Positions 15,466 through 24,207 of a stretch of DNA of 64,000 nucleotides are shown here, piece after piece. Below the pieces are notes generated by a model. That model was not told where the DNA came from and did no database searches. It worked only from the letters and a program-made list of their open reading frames with translations. Both the position numbers and the translations under genes were made by a program. The stretch comes from WHSW01 sp033856255 (GTDB taxonomy: Bacteria; Actinomycetota; Thermoleophilia; Solirubrobacterales; 70-9): contig JAWVFH010000046.1 in NCBI GenBank assembly GCA_033856255.1, forward strand, positions 62,001-126,000, in the 5' to 3' direction. The number at the start of each line of letters is the position of its first letter. Position 1 is the first letter of the stretch.

Positions 15466-16029
15466 TCAGCCGTCCAGGAGCCATGGGATCAGCTCCAGCA
15501 CGGTCGGTACCGGCAGCCCGACGACGTTGGAGAAGTCGCCCCGGATGGCGGTGATCAGGATCGAGCCGAGACCCTGGATCGCGTATGCGCCGGCGCGGTC
15601 GCGCCATTCGCCGGAGGCGAGGTAGAGGTCGACCGTCGCTCGATCGAGGCGCTTGAAGTCGACCTCGGTGCGGGCGATGGCGGAGCGCTCGGCCGATCCG
15701 TCGAGGACGACGACGCCGCTCAGCACCTCGTGCGTGCGCCCCGAGAGCGCCTCCAGCCGCTCGCGCGCTGCGAGCTCGTCGGCGGCCTTTCCCAGCAGGC
15801 GGCCGCCGATCGCGACGTCCGTGTCGACCCCGAGCACAGCCGCGCCCTCTCGCGCCCCGCCCAGCTCGCGCCCCGCGCGGGCCTTGCGGCGCGCGTTCTC
15901 GAGCACCACCGCCTCGGGCTCGCCCTCGCTGAGCTCCTCGACCTCGCCGACCACCGCCTCGAACTCGACCCCCAGCCGTTCGAGGATCTCTCGCCGCCGC
16001 GGTGACGCGGAGGCGAGGATCAGACGCAA
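15466..16029 (-). CDS. maf: Maf-family nucleotide pyrophosphatase
   Basis: A 187-residue cytosolic house-cleaning enzyme that hydrolyses non-canonical or modified NTPs. The motifs are LILASASPRRREIL, LENARRKA, VLGVDTDVAIGG (DTDVA where many members have DTVV), and GAYAIQGLGS. The likely start is TTG at 16027-16029, one base after the ndk stop, putting LILASASPRR at the N-terminus. The alternative ATG at 16066-16068 adds 13 residues and overlaps ndk. It is the last gene of the ndk-maf pair. Confidence 0.92.
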   Translation of the reverse strand: MRLILASASPRRREILERLGVEFEAVVGEVEELSEGEPEAVVLENARRKARAGRELGGAREGAAVLGVDTDVAIGGRLLGKAADELAARERLEALSGRTHEVLSGVVVLDGSAERSAIARTEVDFKRLDRATVDLYLASGEWRDRAGAYAIQGLGSILITAIRGDFSNVVGLPVPTVLELIPWLLDG

Positions 16030-16030
16030 G

Positions 16031-16426
16031 CTAGAACCAGATCCCGATCTCGCGCTCGGCGGACTCATCGGAGTCGGAGCCGTGGACCAGGTTGAAGGTG
16101 ACCTCGAGCCCGAAATCGCCGCGCATCGAGCCCGTCTCGGCCTCGAGCGGGTTGGTGGCGCCGATCAGCTGACGGGCCGCCGTCACGGCCTCGTGGCCCT
16201 CGAGCACCACGGCGACCAGCGGGCCGCCGGTGATGAACGAGACCAGCTCGCCGAAAAACGGCTTCTCGGCGTGCTCGGCGTAGTGCTCGTTGGCGATCTC
16301 CTCGTCGGCGGTCAGCAGCCGCATCCGCGTGATCCGCAGGCCCTTGCGCTCGAAGCGCGCCAGGATCTCGCCGGTCAGCCCGCGCTCGAAGGCGTCGGGC
16401 TTGATCAGGATCAGGGTCTTACTCAC
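16031..16426 (-). CDS. ndk: Nucleoside diphosphate kinase
   Basis: A 131-residue enzyme that transfers the gamma phosphate of ATP to NDPs through a phospho-histidine. It starts with GTG (TLILIKPDAFERGL) and has the active-site VHGSDSDESAEREI, where His is the phosphorylated residue, and the RQLIGATNPLEAE nucleotide-binding loop. It lacks the N-terminal or C-terminal extension of other forms and is slightly shorter than the usual 136-140 residues. It overlaps the zinc-ribbon gene by 8 bases. Confidence 0.96.
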   Translation of the reverse strand: MSKTLILIKPDAFERGLTGEILARFERKGLRITRMRLLTADEEIANEHYAEHAEKPFFGELVSFITGGPLVAVVLEGHEAVTAARQLIGATNPLEAETGSMRGDFGLEVTFNLVHGSDSDESAEREIGIWF

Positions 16427-17126
16427 CGGTCTGCTCGGGCGCGCGAGAGGGTCGGGCCTGGCCGCCGCGCGACGAGCCGCTCGAGCGGCTGGTCGACTGC
16501 TTGCGCTGCGGCTCGCCGTCGGGGCTCGGCTTCGGGGACGACCCGGAGCGGGAGCTGGACCCCGAGCGGCTCGGCGGGCTCTGCCGCGAGCTCGTCCGGC
16601 GGGCCTTCGGCGGCGGCTCGGAGCTCACGTCGGCGGTCTTCCCGCGCCGCTTCGGCGCCGGGCGGCGCTCGGGCGGCGCGGCGCGGCGCTGCGGCGTCTC
16701 GCAGTAGGGGCAGATCGACCACCGCGGGTCGATCGGCTTACCGCACGACTCGCACGGGTCCTTGATCCGGGCGCGGCAGTTGGGGCAGCGCAGGAAGCTG
16801 CGCTCGACCGGGTGCTCGCAGTTCGGGCACGACGCCTCCTCGAGCTGGCGCACGCGCAGCTCGGAGGCGCGGACCTCGAGCTCGCGCTCGCGCTTGTCCG
16901 CGAGGAACTCCGGCGGGCGGAGGATCGAGTAGACGATCGTGCCCACGTAGGGGAACAGCGAGGCGGCGGTCGCGCAGGCGATCAGGACCGGGTCCGCGAT
17001 CCGCCGGCGCGCGTCGAAGTAGGTCCAGGCGACGAGGGCCAGCCAGAGCACGACCAGGAACAGGATCAACAGGTTGAGCGCCAGGTTGACGCCATCGTTT
17101 GTGATGCCGAAAAGAGCTACGGTCAT
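16419..17126 (-). CDS. Membrane-anchored double zinc-ribbon protein
   Basis: A 235-residue protein with two N-terminal membrane helices (LALNLLILFLVVLWLALVAW and VLIACATAASLFPYVGTIVY), a charged helix (DKRERELEVRASELRVRQLE) and a double zinc ribbon with four CxxC pairs (SCPNCEHP, RCPNCRAR, PCESCGKP, ICPYCETP) at about 100-145. The last 90 residues are Ser/Arg/Pro-rich and disordered. Specific function is unknown. It overlaps the start of ndk by 8 bases, so it is probably co-transcribed with ndk and maf. Confidence 0.8.
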   Translation of the reverse strand: MTVALFGITNDGVNLALNLLILFLVVLWLALVAWTYFDARRRIADPVLIACATAASLFPYVGTIVYSILRPPEFLADKRERELEVRASELRVRQLEEASCPNCEHPVERSFLRCPNCRARIKDPCESCGKPIDPRWSICPYCETPQRRAAPPERRPAPKRRGKTADVSSEPPPKARRTSSRQSPPSRSGSSSRSGSSPKPSPDGEPQRKQSTSRSSGSSRGGQARPSRAPEQTGE

Positions 17127-17157
17127 GTGAAGGTTGGGCAGTCTAGTCGGCGCGGGT

Positions 17158-17244
17158 TTAGAGGAAGAGCCTTCCGAACAGGTATCCCAGGCCGAAGAAG
17201 ACCAGGATCACGATCGCGACCACAGCCGCGACCAGCCCCATCAT
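17158..17244 (-). CDS. Possible 28-residue single-pass membrane protein
   Basis: A short frame from ATG-ATG (17239-17244) to TAA (17158-17160) encodes LVAAVVAIVILVFFGLGYLF followed by GRLFL, a perfect single membrane helix. It lies 31 bases before the zinc-ribbon gene in the same direction. No clear ribosome site is visible, and the region is free of other genes. The hydrophobic composition is striking, but short frames can show this by chance. Confidence 0.4.
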   Translation of the reverse strand: MMGLVAAVVAIVILVFFGLGYLFGRLFL

Positions 17245-17261
17245 GTGGAGAAGCTCTGAAC

Positions 17262-17984
17262 GTGCGCCTCTATCCAATCCAAGGAGAAGGTAGTCGGAAA
17301 CAGGTCCGGCTGCGTGCGTGGGCGCTGATTTGGGCGGTCGCGACCATCACCACTATCTACGCTGCCGGCGCCCTGGCAGGTCCCGCCACGGACCACAAAG
17401 CGGGCGCCCGCAAGCCGCCGATCAGAGCCGATCCGATCTCCTACGGAGACGACCGAAAGGCCGAGATGGCCCACTACTCGCGCCGCCACTACGGCGATCG
17501 CGACTGGCGCCTGCGCGACCCGAAGGTGATCGTCCTCCACTTCACGGCCACCGACAGCTACTCCGCTGTCTGGAGCACGTTCGACTCCAACGCCCCCGAC
17601 CTGGGCGAGAAGCCCGGCGTCTGCTCGCAGTACGTGATCGAGCAGAGCGGGACGATCGACCAGCTCGTCCCGCCGAGCGTCCGCTGCCGGCACACGATCG
17701 GCCTCAACCAAGTCGCTATCGGGATCGAGATGGTCCAGTCGACCGGCCGCGGGTCGCATTGGGCCGACCAGCAGATCCTCGGCCGCGACCACCAGATCGG
17801 GGCGGCGCTACGGCTGGTTCGCTGGCTGCAGGCCCGCTACGGGATTCCGACCGGCGAGGTGATCGGCCACGCGATGGCCAACGACGACCCCTACTTCAAG
17901 GACCTCGAGGGCTGGACCAACGACCACACCGACTGGCTCAAGCGCGACGTGAAGGAGTTCCGCCAGCGCCTCAAGCACCGCTGA
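17262..17984 (+). CDS. Secreted N-acetylmuramoyl-L-alanine amidase (amidase_2 family)
   Basis: About 240 residues. An N-terminal export signal (VRLRAWALIWAVATITTIYA, then AGALAGP) precedes an amidase_2 domain: VIVLHFTATDSYS (first zinc His), YVIEQSGTIDQLVP, CRHTIGLNQVAIGIEMV (second His), and VIGHAMANDDPYFKDL. It should cleave the amide between muramic acid and the stem peptide, outside the cell. The start is uncertain: GTG at 17262 has a GGAG 11 bases upstream, while a strong AAGGAGAAGG at 17281 has no standard start behind it. It converges with folC and overlaps it by 14 bases. Confidence 0.85.
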   Translation: MRLYPIQGEGSRKQVRLRAWALIWAVATITTIYAAGALAGPATDHKAGARKPPIRADPISYGDDRKAEMAHYSRRHYGDRDWRLRDPKVIVLHFTATDSYSAVWSTFDSNAPDLGEKPGVCSQYVIEQSGTIDQLVPPSVRCRHTIGLNQVAIGIEMVQSTGRGSHWADQQILGRDHQIGAALRLVRWLQARYGIPTGEVIGHAMANDDPYFKDLEGWTNDHTDWLKRDVKEFRQRLKHR

Positions 17985-19224
17985 GTGCGTACCGGAGCAG
18001 GTAGTGGGAGCCGGCGACCAACGCCAGGCCGCCCTGCGCTTGCGCCACGGAGCGCGCCCGGCGCACCGCCTCCGCGGGCTCCCCCACCTCCTCCACCCGG
18101 CCGATCCCCGCCTCGCGCGCCAGCTCAGCCAATCGAGAGGCCGCCAACGCCCGGGCTCCAGGCCGCCCGGCCTCCGCCAGCCTCTCCGCCGGGATCTCCG
18201 TCGCCACCACCCCCGCGACGAACGGCGCCAGCGCCCCGACCACCCCCGCCGCGTCCTTGTCCGCCAGCAACGCCAGACAGGCGACCACCGGCCGACCCCC
18301 CGCCACCTCCGGCAGCGCCTCGGCGAGCGCCGCGGCGCCGGCCGGGTTGTGCGCCGCGTCGAGCACGACCACCGGGTCGCCCTCGACCACCTCCATCCGG
18401 CCGTGCAGCTCGAGCCCGGCCGCGACGGCCATCACCCGCTCGACGTCGAGCGACCCGAGCACCGCCTGGGCCGCCGCGAGCGCGACGGCGAAGTTGCGGC
18501 GCAGGTATGGAGCGTCGACGGGGAGCTCGACGGCGGCCGAGAGGTCGCGCACCGAAACCACCTCGGCGTGGCGCTCCCCCGCGACGCTCCGGGCCAGTTC
18601 CTCGACCTCGGGCGCCAGCGGGCCGATCACGAGCGTCGTGTGATCGCGCAGCACGGCCAGTTTCTCCGTCGCGATCTCGACCTCCGTATCGCCGAGGTAC
18701 TCGGTGTGCTCGAGCCCGACGGAGGTCAGCACGGTCACCCTCGAGGGGATCACGTTGGTCGCGTCGAGGCGCCCGCCGAGCCCGGCCTCGATCACACCCA
18801 CCTCGACCCGCGCCGCGGCGAGGGCCACGAAGGCGGTCGCCGTGTCGGCCTCGAACTGGGTCACCGCCTCGCCCTCGTCGAGCGCCCGGTCGACCACCTC
18901 CACCGCCTGCGCCACCCGCTCTACCGCGGCGCCGAAGGCCTCCGGATCGATCTCGGCGCCCCCGATCCGGACCCGCTGCCGCCAGCGCTCGTCGTGAGGC
19001 GAGAGGTAGGCGCCGGCGCTGGTCCCGTGCGCCTCCAGCAGCGCCGCCGTGATCTCGGTCACCGACGACTTGCCGTTCGTGCCGACGACGTGGATCGAGG
19101 CGAAGCGATGCTGCGGCATCCCGAGCACGGAGACGAGCCGCTGAATCCGCTCGAGGCCGAAGCGGATCCCGAGCGGCGTCAGCGAGCCCAGATAGGCCTC
19201 CCCCTGTTCGGCGGTCCAGGGCAG
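17971..19224 (-). CDS. folC: Folylpolyglutamate/dihydrofolate synthase, apparent CTG start
   Basis: A 417-residue ligase that adds glutamates to folates. It has FGLERIQRLVSVLG, the P-loop HVVGTNGKSSVTE, LSPHDERWRQRVRIGG, EAGLGGRLDATNV and LDAAHNPAGAAALAEAL. The reading frame carries conserved FolC residues (AYLGSLTPLGIRFGLE) well ahead of its first GTG/ATG at about codon 30. No ATG, GTG or TTG lies in frame between the end of valS and that point. CTG at 19222-19224, four bases past the valS stop, is the only codon that fits. The ribosome site is weak (GGGG), unlike rng. Coupling to valS translation is likely. Confidence 0.9.
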   Translation of the reverse strand: MPWTAEQGEAYLGSLTPLGIRFGLERIQRLVSVLGMPQHRFASIHVVGTNGKSSVTEITAALLEAHGTSAGAYLSPHDERWRQRVRIGGAEIDPEAFGAAVERVAQAVEVVDRALDEGEAVTQFEADTATAFVALAAARVEVGVIEAGLGGRLDATNVIPSRVTVLTSVGLEHTEYLGDTEVEIATEKLAVLRDHTTLVIGPLAPEVEELARSVAGERHAEVVSVRDLSAAVELPVDAPYLRRNFAVALAAAQAVLGSLDVERVMAVAAGLELHGRMEVVEGDPVVVLDAAHNPAGAAALAEALPEVAGGRPVVACLALLADKDAAGVVGALAPFVAGVVATEIPAERLAEAGRPGARALAASRLAELAREAGIGRVEEVGEPAEAVRRARSVAQAQGGLALVAGSHYLLRYALSGA

Positions 19225-19228
19225 CGCG

Positions 19229-21796
19229 CTACCCCAGCCGGCCGAGCTCCGCGCGGTAGTCGTCGAGCTTCTCCCGCTCGTTCGCGACCACCTCGGGAGG
19301 CGCCTTGGCGACGAACCCCTCGTTGCCCAGCTTGCGCTCCAGGCGGTCGACCTCGCCCTGCAGGCGCTCGCGCTCAGCCTGGATCCGGCGTTCGACCTCG
19401 GTCGGGTCCACCTCATCCGACGCCAGGATCTCGACCCGCTCGATCGTGGCCACCGCCTCGGCGTCGCCGCCGGCCGGAGCCAGCCGCGCGAGTCGGGCCA
19501 CGAACTCGGGCTCATCGGCGGCGAGCCGGGCATCCAGCACCGCCCCGGCTGGCACACCGACCAGGTCGCGCCAGCGGCGGATCAGGCCGACGGTCCCGAT
19601 TCCGGCCTGGACCGCTGAAGCGGCCCCCTCGTCGATCAGCCCAGCATCCGGCTCCGGGAAAGCGCTGGTGATCAGGAGCCCGTCCCGATCGGGCAGATAG
19701 CCCCAGATCTCCTCGGTCACGAACGGCATCACCGGATGCATCAGTGCCAGGACCCGTTCGAGAACGTGGAGGAGGTTGGCGGCCGCATCCTCGTCGCCGT
19801 CGTAGAGCCGCGGCTTGACGATCTCCAGGTACCAGTCGCAGAGCTCCGCCCAGAAGAACGAATAGAAGTCGAGGACGGCGTGCGCGAAGTCGTACTCGTC
19901 GATGCTCGCCGTGACCGACGTGATCGTCGATTGCAGCCGCGAGAGGATCCAGCGGTCTTCAATGGTCGCCGGGCGCGGCTCCGGCTGTGCGTCTGTGTTC
20001 AGGAGGATCAGCCGCGAGGCGTTCCACATCTTGTTGGCCAGGTCGCGCCCCTGCTGGATCCGCTCCGGCGAGTAGCGGACGTCCTGGGTCGATGAGATCG
20101 CCAGCATCCCGAAGCGCAGCGCATCGGCGCCGTTGACCTTGATCTCGTCGAGCGGGTCGACCCCGGTTCCCAGCGACTTCGACATCCGCCGCCCGTCGGG
20201 GGCCTGGACGACCGGGTGCACGTAGACGTCGCGGAAGGGGATGGCGCCCGGGAACCTGAGCCCCATCATCACCATCCGCGCGACCCAGAGGAAGATGATC
20301 TCGCGCGCGGTCGTCAGGAAGCTGGTCGGGTAAAAAGCCCGTAAATGGGCCGTTTCGTCGGGCCATCCCAGGGTCGCGAACGGCCACAGCGCGGAGCTGA
20401 ACCAGGTGTCGAGGACGTCGGTCTCCTGGACCAGTGAGCCGGGGTCGAGGCCCCGCTCGGCGGCCGCCTCGGCGGCCAGCTCGGCCGACTCGGCGACGAT
20501 CTCCTCGCCGTCCGGGCCGTACCAGACGGGGATCTGGTGACCCCACCAGAGCTGGCGCGAGATGCACCAGGGCCGGATCTCGCGCATCCAGTTGAGGTAG
20601 ACGCGCTTGTAGTTCTCGGGCACGATCCGCACCTCGTCGCGCTCGACCACCTCGATCGCGGGCGCCGCAAGGTCGTCCATGCGGCAGAACCACTGCAGGG
20701 AGATCAGCGGCTCGATCCGCTCGCCCGAGCGCTCCGAGAAGGGGACCGAATGGGCGTAGGGCTGCTCGTCGCGCAGGCTGCCCTGCGCCCGCAACGCCGC
20801 GACCACGGCCTCGTTGGCCTCGGCCGCTGTCTTTCCCTCGAGCTCCTCCCCGGCGGCCGCCGTCATCCGCCCGTCCTCGCCGATCGCGGAGATCTCCTCG
20901 AGGCCGTGGGCGCGGCCGATCTCGAAGTCGGCCGGGTCGTGGCCGGGGGTGATCTTCAGCGCACCGGTCCCGAACTCGGGGTCGACGTGCTCGTCGGCGA
21001 TGATCGGCAGCCGGCGCCCGACCAGGGGGAGGATCGCGTGGCCGCCGACGAGGCGCCGGTAGCGCTCGTCGTCGGGGTGGACCGCCACAGCGGTGTCCGC
21101 CAGCATCGTCTCCGGACGCACCGTGGCTATCGTCAAGACCTCGTCGGAGCCCTCGACCGCGTAGTCGATCTCGTAGAGCACGTCCTCGACCTCGCGATTG
21201 ACGACCTCGAGGTCGGAGATCGCCGAGCGCGAGCCCGGATCCCAGTTGACCATGTAGTTGTCGCGATAGATCAGGCCGTCGCGGTAGAGAGCGACGAAGA
21301 CGCGGTACACCGCTCGCACGTAGCCCTCGTCGAGGGTGAAGCGCTCGCGCTCGTAGTCGCAGGAGGCGCCGAGGCGCTTGTACTGCTCGATGATCTCGCC
21401 CCCGTAGCGCTGCCGCCACTCCCAGACCCGCTCGACGAACGCCTCGCGACCGAGCTCCTGGCGGTCGATGCCCTGCGCGCGCAGCTCCTTCTCGACCACC
21501 GCCTGGGTGGCGATCCCGGCGTGGTCGGTGCCGAGGATCCAGAGCGCGTTGCGGCCCTGCATCCGCCGTAGCCGGATCAGCGCGTCCTGGACCGTGCCGT
21601 TGAGCGCGTGGCCCATGTGGAGCGCCCCGGTCACGTTCGGAGGCGGGATCGCGATCGTGAAGTTCTCCTCCGGCGTGCCCTCGGGCTCCGGGTCGAAGGC
21701 GCCGCTCGCCTCCCAGGCGGCGAAGATCCGGCTTTCCACCGCGGCTGGATCCCAGCGGGTCGTCGCCTCGAGCCTCTCTCTGCGCGCCGCGTCCAT
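19229..21796 (-). CDS. valS: Valine-tRNA ligase
   Basis: An 855-residue class I aminoacyl-tRNA synthetase. HMGH (HIGH-type, in PPPNVTGALHMGHALNG) is at about residue 60 and RRMSKSLGTG (KMSKS-type) at about 525. The editing domain lies between, with ATVRPETMLADTAV. The C-terminal arm is a coiled coil (RIQAERERLQGEVDRLERK). Length and the coiled coil are typical of ValRS. The start is ATG at 21794-21796, 30 bases after clpX. It is the middle gene of clpX-valS-folC. Confidence 0.97.
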   Translation of the reverse strand: MDAARRERLEATTRWDPAAVESRIFAAWEASGAFDPEPEGTPEENFTIAIPPPNVTGALHMGHALNGTVQDALIRLRRMQGRNALWILGTDHAGIATQAVVEKELRAQGIDRQELGREAFVERVWEWRQRYGGEIIEQYKRLGASCDYERERFTLDEGYVRAVYRVFVALYRDGLIYRDNYMVNWDPGSRSAISDLEVVNREVEDVLYEIDYAVEGSDEVLTIATVRPETMLADTAVAVHPDDERYRRLVGGHAILPLVGRRLPIIADEHVDPEFGTGALKITPGHDPADFEIGRAHGLEEISAIGEDGRMTAAAGEELEGKTAAEANEAVVAALRAQGSLRDEQPYAHSVPFSERSGERIEPLISLQWFCRMDDLAAPAIEVVERDEVRIVPENYKRVYLNWMREIRPWCISRQLWWGHQIPVWYGPDGEEIVAESAELAAEAAAERGLDPGSLVQETDVLDTWFSSALWPFATLGWPDETAHLRAFYPTSFLTTAREIIFLWVARMVMMGLRFPGAIPFRDVYVHPVVQAPDGRRMSKSLGTGVDPLDEIKVNGADALRFGMLAISSTQDVRYSPERIQQGRDLANKMWNASRLILLNTDAQPEPRPATIEDRWILSRLQSTITSVTASIDEYDFAHAVLDFYSFFWAELCDWYLEIVKPRLYDGDEDAAANLLHVLERVLALMHPVMPFVTEEIWGYLPDRDGLLITSAFPEPDAGLIDEGAASAVQAGIGTVGLIRRWRDLVGVPAGAVLDARLAADEPEFVARLARLAPAGGDAEAVATIERVEILASDEVDPTEVERRIQAERERLQGEVDRLERKLGNEGFVAKAPPEVVANEREKLDDYRAELGRLG

Positions 21797-21826
21797 CGAA
21801 GCGGCGATGTTACGGCCGCGCGGCGG

Positions 21827-23116
<1,290 letters not shown>

Positions 23117-23224
23117 GGCGCTGTTTCTCCCTTCGGCGTTCTACGTCCCGGGGCGCCACGGTCAGGTTACGACACCGTCGCCCTCGGCTCGACCCGATGT
23201 TGTTACGCGCCCGCGCCTGATCCC

Positions 23225-23250
23225 CCTGCAAGCGACCGCGCGCTTGCAGG
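23225..23250. terminator. Perfect 10-base hairpin after the beta-helix gene
   Basis: CCTGCAAGCG and CGCTTGCAGG flank a 6-base loop (ACCGCG). It begins 13 bases past the stop of the minus-strand beta-helix gene and stands 110 bases before clpX. It lacks a T-run, as is common in high-GC actinobacteria. An operator role for clpX is the alternative. Confidence 0.6.
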
Positions 23251-23262
23251 CGGCGCCGCGCT

Positions 23263-24165
23263 CTAGCCGCAGGCCCTGAACAGGTCGGGGACGTTGTCGG
23301 CGCCGCAGTTGCCGGTCCCCTCGTCGACCACGTCGGCGGCCCGGTTGTGGGCGAAGAGGTTGTCGAACAGGCGGTTGTCGTGCGAATCGGAATCGATCTG
23401 GACCCCGAAGTCGGCGTTGTGGCGGGCGCGATTGCCCTCGATCAGGACACCGCTGCTGTTGCGGATGAAGATCCCGCTGCGGTTGCCCTCCCCGGCCACC
23501 GTGTTGCGGTCGGTGACGTTGTCGCGGACGCTGATCGAGGCGAACCCGCCGGAGTCCTCGATGATCACCCCGCGGTTGTTGCCGTGCGCGGAGTTGCCCG
23601 TCACGTTGATCGCGCCGCCGCCGGTGTCCTCGATCCCACCGACGTAGATCCCTGCGTCGTCGAAACCGACCGCCTCGTTGTCGCGGACCGTGAGCGCGCC
23701 GGTGTGGAAGACGTTGATCCCGTACTCGGCCTCGCAGGTGTCGACCAGCTTCAGGTCCCTCGCGGAGCCATGGCTGAGCTGGCTGAAGTCGACCTCCGAC
23801 GGGTAGGGGCCCCCGCTCTCGTCGGCGCCGATCACCTTCAGCCGGCGCAGCGACACGCGGCCGGAGGTGACCAGGATCGTGACCCGCGCCGCGCATGCCC
23901 CGTTGATGACCGGCCGCGGACGATCGCGGAGGCCGATGATCTTGAGCGGCTTGTCGACCGTGATCGATTCGGCGTACGTGCCCGGGTGGACGACCAGCTT
24001 GTCGCCGGGCGACGCCGCCGCCACGGCGCCTGCCAGGGCACCCGGTCCCGGGCGGACGTCCGTCGTCGCAGCGCCGGCACAGCCGGCGCAAGCGGCGAGC
24101 ACGATCAGCGCCGCGAGGGTGGATGCGGCGAGCCCAGCTGCCGTTCGGGTCTGGAGAAGCGCCAC
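23263..24165 (-). CDS. Secreted right-handed beta-helix protein
   Basis: A 300-residue exported protein with an N-terminal hydrophobic signal (LAASTLAALIVLAACAGC; a lipobox-like LAAC makes lipidation possible). The rest is parallel beta-helix sequence of the NosD/pectate-lyase kind: GTYAESITVDKPLKIIG, NVTGNSAHGNNRGVIIEDS, GIFIRNSSGVLIEGNRARHN. It probably binds or cleaves a polysaccharide; catalytic residues cannot be assigned. The GTG start lies 6 bases after a TACGCT -10 box, so the mRNA looks leaderless. A 10-base hairpin follows the stop. Confidence 0.78.
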   Translation of the reverse strand: MALLQTRTAAGLAASTLAALIVLAACAGCAGAATTDVRPGPGALAGAVAAASPGDKLVVHPGTYAESITVDKPLKIIGLRDRPRPVINGACAARVTILVTSGRVSLRRLKVIGADESGGPYPSEVDFSQLSHGSARDLKLVDTCEAEYGINVFHTGALTVRDNEAVGFDDAGIYVGGIEDTGGGAINVTGNSAHGNNRGVIIEDSGGFASISVRDNVTDRNTVAGEGNRSGIFIRNSSGVLIEGNRARHNADFGVQIDSDSHDNRLFDNLFAHNRAADVVDEGTGNCGADNVPDLFRACG

Positions 24166-24171
24166 GGGGCT

Positions 24172-24199
24172 AGCGTAGAGCGAAGGCGGGATTGCACAA
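24172..24199 (-). promoter_or_regulatory. Predicted leaderless promoter of the beta-helix gene
   Basis: Minus strand: TTGTGC (24194-24199), 16-base spacer, TACGCT (24172-24177), then 6 bases to GTG at 24163-24165. Spacing puts the transcription start at or next to the start codon. Confidence 0.5.
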
Positions 24200-24207
24200 T
24201 CGGCGGC

